In this document: positions 34,068 to 48,300 of the stretch, in pieces
How the letters are laid out: each line of letters opens with the position of its first letter
Position numbering within the stretch: position 1 is the stretch's first letter
DNA from: Metaphire vulgaris
Taxonomy: Eukaryota; Annelida; Clitellata; Crassiclitellata; Megascolecidae
NCBI GenBank assembly: GCA_018105865.1
Contig: CM030833.1
Coordinates: forward strand, 30,657,140 to 30,721,139
Length of the DNA: 64,000 nucleotides
Direction: 5' to 3'
Translations under genes and position numbers: made by a program
Notes under the pieces: generated by a model
What the model saw: the letters and a program-made list of their open reading frames with translations, nothing else
Databases searched by the model: none
Told to the model about the DNA's origin: nothing

Positions 34068-37000
34068 CAATAACTTCACTGCCAGAACATATTTCTTTGT
34101 AAAGTCAATTTTAAGTCAGGAGAGATTCACTTGTCCCTTCAGCACAGAAATAAAATATCAATATAGAGAGAGAGAAAACGTCTCTCACAGTTGCCTCTGA
34201 CGCCAGACGTTGCTCTCCAGAAGACGACATCTGACGGTCTCCAACACCTCCAACAAACAGCTTCTTTCTCTTTCCAATAGCGTCTTTACAATTGCACTGA
34301 ACTAACACAATTCAAACTCAGGACTTACATTAATCAGTTAAAACCAATGAAAAATAAACTAAAGGTTAAAAGGAAATTGACTAAACCAAAGCAGGGATAT
34401 CACAATTCATTTAGTCTCAATGCAGCAGAATTAGTTTTTGCATAAAATGAAAAGAAACATGACCAGAAATGCCTCAAGTGACGTACCAGATGCATCACAG
34501 AGTGACGAACTTCAGAGACTTTATCTGAGGCGAGAACAAAGGCAATCGGTAGAATGTGCTGCTGGACATCTTTCATCGAAAACAGAGACACCAAAGAGAT
34601 CAACTGTCTATTGAAACACAAACAGCACAAAAGTCAATTCCACACATTTTCACGTACTCTCATCTCACGAGAACAGTCAGAATTTTTTCAAGGAAATCTA
34701 ATTTAATGTTGTTAGTGTGACTTTTAAAATCTGCACAAACTGTACAAAATCAATGCAATCAACTCATGAATTGTGCAATTTGACAATCAAACAACAACAG
34801 AAAGGCAAAATGAATGAGTCTTTCAAGGCTAATTAACATCAGAATGCTTACTGAGCAAAATCTTGACGGTATCTCCATCTGGTGTTTGTATCGGTTATCA
34901 GGAAGTTCTCGAGCTTTGGCAGGTAGCAGATTCGAATGCGCTCCGGCAGCAGCTGAATCAGAAGCAACAACACAGTGGAATTTGACAAAGATTAAGTCAA
35001 AAGAATCGGGATAAGACGTTACAGAAGAAAAACAGAAAAGAACAACCTACCAATCAAGGTATTTGTGCTCTGTTAACAAACAACATGTACCACTAAATAA
35101 CAGTAGACCAATATCTTTAGGAAAATCTGTAATAGGCTGTCATACAACAGGATCAGACATAGATAAAATGGAAATTAATGCTGCAATAGTGGAGTCCACT
35201 TAACCTGAAGAAATTCTGACAAGTTCTTAACAATTCCCGATCGAACTTCATCGAGGTCTTTGATTAATTCATCAAAAACCGGCAAAAGTTCCGAGACAGT
35301 GAGGTCATCGCCAAGAATCAGCGCCATCTTGTGAATTGACAAAGCCAATGTCCGACGTACTTGCCACTAAGCAAAAGAAAACACATAGAAATACTCTAAA
35401 AGCACAAAATTCTCCCGATAATCATCATCATCACCATAGCAAAGTCACCTTTAAAAATTCATTACATAACAAATGTAGAGTTCATAAAAGTAGTGACCTA
35501 GCACAGGTGACCTAACACAGGTGACGTACCTGCATGTTTCTTGCAAGAAAGCGATAGAGACGTTGAAGGCAGGTCCAGTTGTTTTTTCCAAGAGTAAAGG
35601 CAACCGCTGGAAGACTAAAGGCACAATGTTTCAATATGTCAGTATCCACCGACTGAGCACGGGATGGTTCTGCCATGTTAAGATACTGCTCGAGCAGCTC
35701 GCAAGGCACAATGCTCTGCAAAGGGATGAACCACAAACAAGGAAATTAAGAAAACTGGCTCCAGCTAAAAATACAGGAACCATATTCTACAAACTTTAGA
35801 TATCATTGAAATATCAACTAAAACTAAAACTAAGACACTTCTAAGTCGGCAATTTTAAGTTTCTCAGATTGCAAACTCTGCTGCAAAACTAGTCACGTAA
35901 AATTTTTAAAGATATAATATTAGAAATAACTCTACAAAAGAAATTAAAGAATTTCGACAAAAAGTGAACCTGAACTGCAGCAAGTTCCCTGTTTGCCGAT
36001 TCAAGAGAAGACTTTTCGGGACTTAAGTCAGTTTCGACATCGCTGTCATCGTCATAATAAGCCATCCGCTGAGCCACAAGAGGAAACCCAAACCGTGATG
36101 AACCAGGACATTTCTTCATGAGAAACGGTCTGCCGCTGTTCTGTTGCGAAGACGACTCAGGAGGAATGTGTACGACGTTAGCCTAAAAAGTCAAAGGCTA
36201 CGACATCACATACGAAAGACAAAACTTTATATATTTCAGTTTTTGCAATCAAAAATTATGGAAATTTTTGGAATATCATTAAAATAACTGTCAATAACTC
36301 AATGACATCCATAGATAAAGGAGGAAATTTTCTGCAAGTGACCACTTCTGTAAAAATATCTTGTTTTTCTGTTGAAATTCTGACAAATTTTCATCACTTA
36401 TCAACTAAAAAATCTTTCAAATGTTCTGAAATGAGTGCAACAGCACTGGCCATATAAGTGCTAAACAATTAAGACCTCACATCTTTTACCAGTTAACAAA
36501 TCTGTTCTACAACAATTCTTCACACTGAATTCTTGGCACTAAATCAAATTAAAATCCACACGACCAAGTTAGTAACAAAGCACCATTGATAATTATAAGG
36601 TAAAGTCATTTTACCCGACATATTTTTTCTTCTTCATTTGATTCATCAAGAGCCTCTTGCTGCAAAGTAATGACGTCCTGATGCGTTATATCTAAATACA
36701 CAAGGAGTTTAAACAAGTTCATAATCAAAACAGTAAGTCTTTTTTTCAAGAATAAAAATCAATATTAGAAATCCACATAATTAAATTGATTAATGAAAAC
36801 ATCAAAAATATCATTCATTCATATCATAATAATATGTCATATCATAATAATATGCATTAAAATGACAAATTAACAAGAATTTGATTTCTCTCAGAATAAC
36901 CTTTTAATTTCACATGGATTCAAGGACAATATTAGGCCATTGTAGCACCTAAGAATAAGAAGCTGTTACCATACTTTTACATACAAGCACTATATAAATT

Positions 37001-40000
37001 TTTCAGCCTTAATTACAGAATAATAAAATGGTCAAAGCCCTAAGGAAGGACCATTGATAATCAACACATGACACATCAAGTCTCCATACTTACTAATTTT
37101 GACAAGGTTATCGGCCGATTGCACGACGCCATCCACGACATTCAGTTCATCCTTGACGTGCACATGAACGCTGCCAATGTTCCGAACAACTTCCTGCTCA
37201 GGCTCTGACAGTTCCGACACGCTGGCCGTACGTATCGATGTATAAGATGAATTTTCAGACGCCACGGCAGCGTCAGCGCTGCTGTCGATGTTGATTATGT
37301 CGAGGCCTTCGACTGTCACCGCAGCAGCTTCTTCAGAAACATCTCCGGCACTGTCGGTGTTTATGTCGTCATGCGTGCCATTACCACCATTCTCCGCTTG
37401 AATACAGGCTCCCATATTGGTAGATATTTCTATTGAACTATCCAAACCATCTGAAACTGAACCTCCTGTTTCTACTTTTGACTGCAAAGCATTGTTTTCC
37501 ATCTCTAATAGACAGCCTGGAGCAAAGGGTGTGAGGCAGCCTTCATTTTCCTGAATCTCACCAATGGCCATCTCAGAATCTCCATGCAACCCTTCCTCTT
37601 GCTCTGCAGCAGATAACCCACTGACTGCCAAAGACTCGTCGCTGACATCCTCAGATCCAGAAACAGTCATCATGTGATCATTCGCTGACATTGCTGTAAC
37701 ACTGTCATCATCATCATTGGAATGGGTTTCATAAGTCTTTTCTGGAGATGCATCATCCTCATCTGACCGAACAAAACCCAAACGCTCGACTGGTTCTACT
37801 GCTCTGTCATCGACTAACCCAGGCTGGTTGACAGCGGCCGCTGCCGCTGCCAAAGCATCTTCTGCTGTCAGTACTCTCTCTGACATCAGGGAATCAACAT
37901 CTCTCAGCATTTGATTCGTATCAACAGCACCTTCTTCTTCTTCACCTGAGTTGAAAGCGATCTGCCGATCAACATCCTTAAACCCCTCACCTGGTGCTAA
38001 GTCAGTGTCAACTGACACCCTAGCGGTCGTACATGAAGTTAAGTCATCACCAACATCATCAGCACAACTGCCGTCATCTGACAATGCTTTTATATTGCTC
38101 TCTGACACAGCGTCGATCCCTTCAGTAGCTGTGGCATTTTCAGGATTTACACAACTAATGTTGTCTTCTGACACGTCAGTCTTTGCATCTAATGCACTCA
38201 CATTGTCAGCTGCTATGATGGTGCTGTCAGTCGTGCCTTCTGCAATACCAAGCACCATCAGTGCGTTGATTTCCCTGTCGCTGACGGTGTCGGGCTTTGT
38301 GCTGACATCATCAGTCTTACTGCTGACACTTCCTGGTAATGCAGAATTTGAGTCCACTGGTATTTCTACTTTGTCCAAAGCATTTGTTGTCTCTCTGAAT
38401 AACAAACAACATTTCTCAATCTTTTGGGTTGCAAAACCCAATGTATACAATTTACAGGTTGAGGAATTGACTTGGGACAGTGACAAATCCATGCCACATG
38501 TAAAAAAGAGGTTCAGAGGATCGAATCTTACAAAATACCAGACCAATAACAAACATTTTGTCCCATTTACTTAACCTTTAATTATCTTTAACACCAAGCA
38601 AATCAGCATCTGGAAACTTAGCCATAAAACGTAGAAAATAAAATCCAGAGAAATCGCTCTTATGTCATTATGCAAGTGTAAGTAGCCACTGTTGCCATCA
38701 GCTCCTGAAATGCCCCAAAATAGAAAACATTTCTAATTAAATAGCATTGAGTTGCCTTTGGATTGGAAAAACCTGCTTACATCTTAGAAGCAAAGTTGAA
38801 ATCATCTGAAGCGAATGTTGCGATGAATGGACCAAGAGCCTGGTAAGCGGACACCCGCACCTTCACAAAAATAACACTCACATACGAATATATGTACATA
38901 AATGATCAACACTATACAAGACGTACACCTGGACATAATTTCCAGTAAGACACAACCATTTAACAGAATAACACAACGCAAGTGAAAGTCTTACTTCAGT
39001 ATGCAAATGACCCTTCCCATCACAACAATACGTGTCTCCAAAGCAGAATATGCACCAATACTCACTCAGATGCAGGACACAGTCACAATTATTCTGCTAC
39101 TTTAGGTGACCATCTGATTTTTCATAGTTTCTCAAAAAATAGAATTTAAAACAAGATATTAGAGCTAATTTGAAAAAAAGAACCAATAATCAACGTTCAA
39201 GACCAGAGAAGCCCCAACAGACACATGACAAACAAATTAAATTCAAATGGAGCTACATAAATATGAAGCAACATAAATTTTAACCTAGTAAAGTTAACAA
39301 AAGTGAGTACTCTCTCAAGAGCCTAGCTCAGCCTCTCAGTTCCTATCAAAGCTAGATCATGAACACCTGATAACGGTGAAGGAATTTACCCATCGAGAGA
39401 CGTCATTTAGGAGACCCAACAGAAGACGAACAAATAACTCCTGTTGAGCATTTGACGGCCCAAGCATTGCAACGTCAACAAAGCACTCGGCACAGGCCTT
39501 TCGAACGCCCCAGACGCTGTCTTGGCAGAGAACAGAGAACTTTGGCAGCTGACAAAACAGCCAAATTGCATTCACATGACAACGGCAGAAATGCCTCTTC
39601 AAGAAAAATCAACTTCCAATAGAAGTAATTAAAAAACTCAAGCTATCCATTAGACGCTGATATCAGAGCACAAACACACCAAAGACAGTAATCGTCCAGT
39701 AATGCTCAGGGTAAAATTTAAATTACAAGAAACTGGTGGACTTCTGAAGAGAGATACAAAGAGAGAAGTAAACCAATAGAATTTTGACAAACCAAAACAT
39801 CCACATCTTTCTAATATTTGAGGTGAGTTTCTTCTAAGAAGACAAAGTCTCATAAGAATAAATATGGCACTCATCCCAATGGTATTACTGGTTTATTAAG
39901 TTCAATTTCAGTGGAGATTTGGCCACAAGAGATGAATTCTGATTCAGGAAAGCCGAGTATCTGACTTCACCTTTGGAAGTTGTTTTGGAATTTAATATTC

Positions 40001-41899
40001 AATATTCAATATTAAATTAGCTAAACATCATCAGCTTCTCTGTTTCTGCCTATTAAAACTTTCTCTCAACTGAAATAAGCAACAGATGGCGCTTGAGGAA
40101 GAGAATGCACCAACTTACCAAATCTCTTTCAAAAGTTTCTTCATCAACATTTGCACAGAACTTTCCAAAGTTCATTGCACATGCCTAACGGATAAAAAAA
40201 AACACAGAACATAAAAACCAATGGCAGATGACTTCAGCTAATCAGATTCCAAAATGCCTAAAGGCTTGGCAAATATATCAACCGGCCTCTGTACCCAAAA
40301 ATACAGGAACACCATTAAGTGAATGCTCTCAAGACACAATTTCACCCGTTAACTAGGTTCTTGGCTGTCAAGCATCGGCCATTCGGGGATCTTCATCTAA
40401 ATCATGTTTTACTCTTCGTGCACAGACCCATTCGTTATTTTTCAGCACAAACACACAGCAGTTTAAATGCGAGCGATTTCAACTACATCGATGTTTTCCA
40501 GAGAATTTTATACCAACTTTTCGAATACTGAATGCTGTGTCCAGACAGAGATTTAGGAATGTCGACAGAAGATAAGTCAAAATGTCATTCCTGTTGATTA
40601 CCTGAGACAGATCAGCTATCAACTGAAAAAATTCAAAATTATCTTTTAGTACAACAACCAACAGACATAATAATAAATATCATTTAATATGATAAATTCA
40701 AAGAATATCTGAAAGACTAAAATACAATGATTAAGAAAAACCATAAAAGCTTTTTGCTAAAATTTATCATAAAATAAATAAAAGAAATAAAATTATTTAA
40801 TCTTCTGATCATCCTTTGCTTAATCTCCTAAACCCTAATAACAAGCAGATTAGCCTATCAGCCACGGTAATGATGATTGCTTCAAGAATGAAATTCAAAC
40901 AATGAAGACAAGTTACAGGGATGGCCAGACACACAGAAGGTGCAAGGCACAAATGACATTTTCAAAAGCTTGGGAGCCACATAGCCACAATTAGACATGA
41001 AAACAAGGCAGTTTCATCCAATTCTTTGCCAAATTTCATTAAATCTCTGCTGCTATTTTGATGGGACCTATGATAAAATTGGCAAACAGGCAAAATTATT
41101 ACTGTCGTTAATCTGCTTAAAAAACTGCTTCAAACTTTTTGCAAGCTGCAGATTCTGCTAGAAGAGCTGCCAGAGGCTTGCAAGCCTCAGATTGGCCACC
41201 TCTGTTGTTTGTATTACTACAGCACACTTGCAATGATTCTAACAAGCATTCAGTCAAAAATACAAGACTGACTCAAACACTCACTGAAACAATTTCAATT
41301 CTCAATTCCTCTGTTTCTATCAAAGCAACGCTTTCAGTTATATGAATGAGAAGTCGATTAACTTCCTCTGTCAGAAAAATACGACAATTTATACACACCA
41401 AAAGAATTCACTGTTTTTGAATTCATTCATTCAGTAAACTAGTGCAAATGTTTAAAAAAAATACAAGTTCAAATTCCAAACAACTTCAGTCAATTTTACT
41501 AAATGAAAATAACTACATTAGTTGTTAGTCAAGTTATCATTCGCTAGACATCTGATGCTACACATTGAATGCTAAATTTGTTATTTTAAGCAACTCACCC
41601 TGTGACAGATTCTGAAGCTTCACAAAATTAACTAAACCTGCGTGGGAAGATTTTCGAATCTACAGATCACAAAATACATATGAATAAAACAACCGATAAC
41701 AACGAGTCTGTAAGTCATTCCACTGACAAATTAGTTCAACCTAACAGTGGCGTCTGCAAACAGCACTCCTCAACAGAACATCCAGACTATGGACTAAGTT
41801 ACCAACTTATTTAATATCTCCTACAAGTGCCCCCTGTAAAGTGCTCTTGATTTTGGCCTTTGCTATGCTTATTGCACTAAATAAATTGTCAAAATAATA

Positions 41900-41948
<49 letters not shown>

Positions 41949-43605
41949 GCATCATCAGGCATTTTAAAAAGGCAAAACAGGGACCAAAATTTTTCAGAAA
42001 AATGGACAATCTTAATGCCCCACACAGTAATAGCAAGTCAGATATGCACTGAAACTGGCAGCACTTGGACAGCATTAAAGGAGAAAGATTAAATGGCACA
42101 AAGCTATTGCCAAAGTCACAGATTTGAGCAGAAGAAAGTGAAAAGTAGCAAAATAAATATCTATGCTTGCATTTGCTTACTTGCTTTCATGGCAGTGACT
42201 ATGTCAACATCTTAATATTTTAGAGATGGAGATGGTTTTTTTATGGAGATTTAACTCAATTGTTCAGAGCATCACCACCACAATGCTAGAAAAATGAAAT
42301 AATGATGACAAAGATGATGATCAAACATCACATCATCTTGAAGCTATTATGAATGCCACTGTAACTTCAATTACCAAGCGTATTCATCCAATATAATCAA
42401 TTAACAAAAATCCAATTACCTCACTGTCTGAATCTGTAGATGACTTCAGAAATGCCGGAAAAATGAAGTCCGACAGAACTTCTTTGAAATGCAACTTCTC
42501 TCGTAATCTGTCGGTGATTTCAGTCAATTGAGTCATAAAAACAGAACGAACTAAAGTTTCTGAAATCAGAAGAAGTTTAACAAAATCAATAACAAATAAG
42601 ATAATCTTCTCAAAAGAACAGTGCAAAGAAAGACAACAAACACAGATGAAGATCATGATAAGAAAATCAACAAATTTCAGCTTTTGGAAAATTCAGTTAA
42701 TGTTGTGGTCAACATCTTTAAAATGCTCTGGAAATACTGGAATAGACGAACCTGGATCCTCGGCAAACACCTGCAGTGTCTGAAGCACTCTGCGTCGGTC
42801 TTCTCCGCTGTCTTCTGCGACTGACAATGCCTCAGCAAGACAAGAAACTGCCAAATGCCTAAAAGCATTCAAAAGGCCACGAGAACTAAGCTCTGCATGC
42901 ATGAAGCCATCAGCTCACATAAAAAAATCATATCTGTACCAAAATCATCAACAAAACAATCATAAGTAACAACCGCAGATAAACATGGACCGAATAAGAC
43001 AGTCTAAGTATCTGCACCTGCATTGAATTGCCACAAGTGAAAACATCGGAAATTATAAAAGGCTAGAAACACACTGACAAGAAACAGCTCAAATGGCAGA
43101 GACCGGAAAGCAAGTACAGCTGACCATTCAAGGAAACACATAGAAATTTAAATGCTCAAACAACTCTTCAAGCAAAAATGTTGACCGTACAAAGACCTTC
43201 GGCAAAGAGCCGTTAAAGTCAACGTAGCAATCACATTCCACATGAACAGCACACCTTGCATTGGAATGGCATAATGTATGCTAAGAGATATCGGATGAAA
43301 GTGAAAAAAGACTGGATGCAAACAATTACACAATCTTTACGTAAACAACTTAAATGTGACTAATCCAATTCAAGTCCAATAGAATGACATTCAAAGAAAG
43401 AGGTTATGTCAAAAAATATAAATATGAAAGAAATCATTGTCAAGACTTGTGTCATTGACAATATAAGAAGCGACTGCAGTGACAAAATGAGAAGCATTGA
43501 ACCTCTTATCCAGATGATAACTGTTCACATTATCAAGAAGAGTCTGAAAGGCATTTGATGAACTGTCCTCTTCTATGCCTGGTTCAAAGCCAAACATATC
43601 ACCAT
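32984..43605 (-). CDS. PPP4R1: Protein phosphatase 4 regulatory subunit 1 (HEAT repeats)
   Basis: Exons recognised, in transcript order: 43605-43503, 42858-42752, 42559-42420, 41659-41599, 40622-40518, 40184-40119, 39548-39390, 38860-38781, 38394-37094, 36691-36615, 36182-35970, 35715-35530, 35366-35205, 34952-34852, 34607-34487, 33553-33442, 33120-32984. PPP4R1 binds the PP4 catalytic subunit and directs it to substrates. Diagnostic segments: DSVWGVRKACAECF, YLNMAEPSRAQSVDTDILKH, WQVRRTLALSIHKMALILGD, VPNVRITLGRFL and LKRDKDQDVRYF, all colinear with the vertebrate protein. The 1.3-kb exon 38394-37094 is an acidic Ser/Asp/Glu-rich linker of about 433 residues between HEAT blocks, as in the family. 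Not placed: the start codon exon, one exon between 41599 and 40622 (phase 1 to 0), and one between 34487 and 33553 (phase 0 to 1). The exon 33553-33442 needs one base (33512) skipped to keep frame. Several donors are weak (GTTCGT, GTTGGT, GTTAAG). Confidence 0.92.
33651..33809. mobile_element. hAT-like MITE with perfect 8-bp TSD
   Basis: The element is 33659-33801 (143 bp). The tips CAGAGCTCGAATTG and CAATTCGAGCACTG are inverted repeats, and ATTACAGG is duplicated at 33651-33658 and 33802-33809. It lies in a PPP4R1 intron. Confidence 0.88.
33981..34067. repeat. (ATC)n microsatellite
   Basis: About 29 units in a PPP4R1 intron. Confidence 0.95.
41836..41947 (+). mobile_element. LINE-like 3' tail ending in (AAT)n
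   Basis: GTAAAGTGCTCTTGATTTTG to AAATTGTCA followed by an AAT array matches the tails at 8162-8268 and 59395-59470. It is inserted antisense in a PPP4R1 intron. Confidence 0.6.
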
Positions 43606-45394
43606 CTAAAAAATTAACACAATAAGCAAAACTGTTTGAAGCAAAGCTATGAATAATAAGTAGCCGCGACAGGCACTGATTAAATCCTGATGAAAGTAAT
43701 TTATTTAATTTAAACATCTATGTCAATTCTGGTCAATGTTTCAGTCATTCACAATTTTCAGTTGATCAAGTGCAATTGCAATTTTTCAACTGACATACAG
43801 AATTGAAACATCATAATTACTACTCTTCGTCTACACTCAGATAACTGTATTTGATACTCAGCTAATCTAATCCTCTTACACTTTTATAACGCCACTTATA
43901 ACGCACAGAAGCATCAGCCGATGGCACACCAAACCACAATCGCACACGATCCAGGTCAAATCCATGATAATAGGCAGGACAACTACTATGCCCGTAGCAA
44001 TAACCGCCAGAAAAAGTACTTTCAGATCTGCACTAGATACTGTAAATAACAAACAACAGTGCCGTTGTGTGTGTATTCAGCCAGTAACAACAGGCGCTAT
44101 ATAATTACAATATCAGCTTTACATTGCTGTGTAATGAGCAAAATTATTACTCGCAGCAGAATTCATCTGAACGACTCATTCGACTAAATGAAAATAATAA
44201 AATCTGTCAAAATATTAAATAATTCTCATAAAATAATCCGACATTTCGACGACCAGCGACAACACTGGCGACGCTCAGTTCCTTCCGCCGACGGCCCAGC
44301 TAAGACCCACTAGAAACACGTAGACGACTACTGGAAAAAAGAATTATGCGTCAAAGCAAGTAAAAAAATGTCACCCAAATTAGTAAAAAAGGTAGTAAAA
44401 TCTCGCAAATTTCTATAGCGCTTTCACAAGCAGGCTCGCATTAGCGCCTTATTCTTCAAGTGCTTTGTCCAAAGACAGGTTCTTAGTTCATGACTCGGCG
44501 TTTCTATCTAGCAGGTTTCCGACACAGCCGAATTCTCATGCCTCTTCAATTTAGATTCCATCAATGATTATTTTCATTTCGCCGCCGCGTCTGTTGATTT
44601 TTTAATTTTTTACAAATGATAAAAATAGGAAATGTCACGGAATACTATTTGTTACAACAGAAAAAAGCCTGACAAGCAAAAAAGTGATCACCACCACATC
44701 ATGACACTTGATAAACAAAAGAAAGGAATTAAAAGGTATCATCGTTGCAAAAATTATAACCTTCTAAACTTTTTAGGGAACCCGTCACTGGTTTTAGTGG
44801 GAGGGGTCAAAAGTTTTTGACATAATTATAGGGGGGTCACTGAAAGTTAACAGTTGTTGACAAGGGGAGGGGTCAAAAATGTCCAAAATTTTTTGTCATA
44901 ATTAATAGAGAACCCCTAATGCTAAGTTTTAGGCGCCTCGCTTAATCAGGGAGTCTGCTTTAAAGACAGTTATATTATTGTGGTCTCGGTCTCGTATAAT
45001 CGCGTCTTAAATTCTCGAAATCGCGAGATTTTCTGATTAGTTATTCACCATTGGCCTTCACTCAACAAACTTTCCGAAACAACTTAAAACTTACTACAGG
45101 TCTGCATTCTATCCATCGCAAATCTTATTATCATCCTCCATAAAATACTTTGCAGCGACTGCCTACCTGGATCTACAGCCTTGACCACCATGGACTACGG
45201 ATTATGGACTATGGATTTACCTAGGTTGAGCGCTCGTGAGTCGTGAATAAGCTGGTGCAATGCGCTAAGTACGGACAGCGCTATAGAAATTTCGTGTTTA
45301 CTTACTTACTTAGTTTCATGAAAGTATTTCCGTTTTGAGAGAAAAAAAAGAAGAGGATCGGTTGTTGTTAAGTGTTTCTGTGTTTCGTTTTTTG
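43606..45394. other. Head-to-head intergenic region of PPP4R1 and TLK
   Basis: The two genes diverge, so both promoters should lie here. The GC-rich patch 44250-44320 (rc contains ATGTCGGATTATTTTATG) could hold the PPP4R1 first exon, but I found no donor that joins it in phase. A degraded, inverted member of the GGCTGTCCATTAATTA repeat family covers 44790-44925. A SINE-like sequence ends at about 45312. Confidence 0.5.
45130..45312 (+). mobile_element. SINE-like sequence with (ACTT)n tail
   Basis: The tail reads AGCGCTATAGAAATTTCGTG followed by TTACTTACTTACTTA. A similar end, GCGTTATATAAATCCACGAG then TTACTTACTTAC, occurs at 58730-58768. No clear pol III boxes were seen, so the assignment is tentative. 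Confidence 0.4.
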
Positions 45395-48300
45395 ATGCAG
45401 AAGTCGACGGCCTTTGGAGCGATGTTCGGATCGTCGGCGGCCGCTGTCGTTGTCGGAGGCGGAGGATCATCGTCCCCGTCCATGTGGACGTCGCCGTCGG
45501 CCGCCCAGCCGAGCGTCGTCCAGCAGTCCGTCTCCGCCGCCGCCCAGTCCTCGTCGCTGAACAAGGCAGTCCAACAGACGGCGCCCAGAGAAGGTAAAAC
45601 TCCCGATCGACTCTTTATTGACTCTCTTCTGATTGCCATTTGGCTGTGGAATTCGATATCAATCGGCGAATTCTTGTAGCGCCATTATATTTGATGAACA
45701 GGGGATAGGTAATCAACGCTCGATTGAGATTGATATCATAGATTCAAACGCGTGTTAGTGCGTAGTGAGCGTTCTGTAAAATGCAGACTGTGCAAAGTGG
45801 TTATCATAATCTTGATGGTTGTCTTTTGCAACAGTTAGATGTTCATGATTTAAAACACGTTTAATGTTGTCATGTTGTATCTGAACATGTGTCACAGCAA
45901 TTTCTCGTAATTGCAAATGAGAAAGAGAAAGTGACATCAATAACATTCTTTCCTGTTATCCGGACCCCAATAGAGGGTAGAGAGGCGTTAAGGTTAGGGT
46001 CAGGGTTAGGGCTAGGTTAGGGTCAGGGTTAGGGTTAGGGAAATTGTCAGGTTCCTGACCGAAAAGCCATTACACTTCACTGGGGTCCAGATAACGGGAA
46101 AGTACCAAAAATTGTTATAATGATTAGTGCTGATGCATGTGAAGAACTGAGTGCTAATCTGATGCATTTCATTTGAGTGTTTGCTTGTGTTTAACCTTTA
46201 TTTGCTGCTAGTGTCTGGGTTAAGCTCTGCATAATGCTGATTGTTGTGGTCTTGTGATTTTGTCACATGATATTCTGACCAATCAGTTGCAAGAAATCCC
46301 TTGTGTGTCTAGATGTTCTGAGGTGGCTTCAGTGTCCTGAAGAATTTCATTCAGCTGTGAAATTTCCTAGAGATGTGGCATGGAATTTTATTGTTTAAAG
46401 TACAGCGCTGGGTATTATTTTAACTGCCAGCATTTGCATTTATGTGCAAAGTATCATGACCTTTTGATGACCTCGAGGAATAGCGATTTCTCCATTTAAC
46501 CCTGAAATTTCCTGCACCGTGTTGTTATACAATACCGTCTTTTGGAACCTTTTGTTATGATTTTGTCTCTTGCAGTTGCATGTTTGAATCAAATCACTCT
46601 TCCTGTCGATGCAAGGAAACGAGAACTTCTGGAGGCACGATTTAGTAACGACAAGGTAAATTCCTCTGTCCATCTTTCTGTCTGTCTGTCTGTCTTTCTC
46701 TTGCCCAAATGACTAACTCATTTGTGACATACTTTGCATTGTGTTTTTTCTATACAGTACATTCTAGTGGGTTGAGGATTTAGGTCATGATCTGACCTTA
46801 TGCAGGTCAAAGCGCCAGTGATATGAAAATAATGTGACTAGAAGAGACAAATAATTTATTACCGATGACTTTGTCATTTATGGGTGCCATGATGTTTCAT
46901 TGTTCTTGAAGTTGGTTGACTTAATAAAATATGCAGTTATTATTTTGTGTAGCACATGATGTCTTTGTTGTGTTAAAGGTGTCACATTTTCCATGTTACT
47001 TGAACTGGTTATATAATTTCTGATTGGACAGAGTATCATGTCAGATGCTCCACCTTGCAGCCAGTCAGATTCCAACCTGAGCAATGGGTCGCAGCACAGC
47101 AGTGGAGGCGGATGGAACGAAGAGCATCACTTGCAGCAGACGACCACTGATCAGGTAAGGCAGTCGTCTGAGTTGAATGTTGTGTAGGAATGAACTCACT
47201 TTGGTCAGAACCTTTCTAGAGTTGATCCAGAGTTTAATATTGACTCAGTTTATTATTTTGAATCTTATTATTAATATTTATTGTGTTTTGAATTTAGTTT
47301 TCTGATATTGATGTTTATTAATTAAAAGATGCGTCTTTTTTAGGAGACTTCTAAAGCCAAATCGGGAGTCGAAAGAAGACGAAAACGCAAGGCAGATAAT
47401 CCAAATGGTAAGTGATTCTCTTTTGTGAATAAATGCCAGCATGTCCCTTGGTAGATATTTCTGTACATGTGAGATCTGAGACATTCCCATTGCATACATT
47501 CTGTTGTTTATGGTTCTTGTGGAAGTTTGAAAATGCTCAACTATGGCTAGCACCCAGATATGAAATGCAGGAATGTATAAATCTTACTCAGGTGTGGTGT
47601 GCTGTGTGTGTGTGTGTATTGTTCCGTGTTATGATGATGAGTTAGTGATGTATTGAGGTATATGAGGTATATACCCTGTCACAGTGTCTCCTACCATGGG
47701 GTGTATGATCCATGGGATGTATCTGTTAAACAGGTACTGAGAAGTTGAGACCAGAAGTCAAGCGACAGCCTGAATATCTCGAAGTTAGACATTTATCATT
47801 TGCTTTTATTTATTTTCTATCATTGATTGTTGTGGTTATAAATAGATGTATTTCAATCTATTTGTATGAAGCACGGTTTTGGTATTTTCTCCCACTATTT
47901 GTGTGGTTTTTTTAAAAATAAATTAATCGGTTAAGAGTGACTGAGTTTTGTTGTTCTTGTGTTTAGCCTGGTAGCAGTCCACTTCGTGGCATGGTTGTTG
48001 CGTCCACAAGCTCTGGTTCAAGTTCTTCAAAAACTCCTTCACCTCAAAATCATAGCATTGTAAATATTTCACTCTTTGGATTCCACTCAAAGCCATCCAT
48101 TGTCATTTCTCCTAACCCTTTGGCCCCGTAAAGATGATATTGAGGCTTCATAGCCTATTGGTTATATGGATTGTTGGGAGATGAAAGAGTTAACATCTAT
48201 CTTTTCATGTTTTCACAGCATTTCTATTCAGCAGTTACTGTCACTTGGCAAAATGTGCCTGTGTGTGACTGTATCTGTATGTATTTTGGATCTGGTCAGA

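Noticed and set aside
34186..34270. Candidate PPP4R1 exon (minus) with a WRQRQL-like stretch
   Set aside because: The frame resembling the family does not match the phases of the neighbouring exons, so it was not included.
37951..38574. A 207-codon plus-strand frame
   Set aside because: It is antisense to the acidic PPP4R1 exon, which is open for 433 codons in phase with both neighbouring exons.
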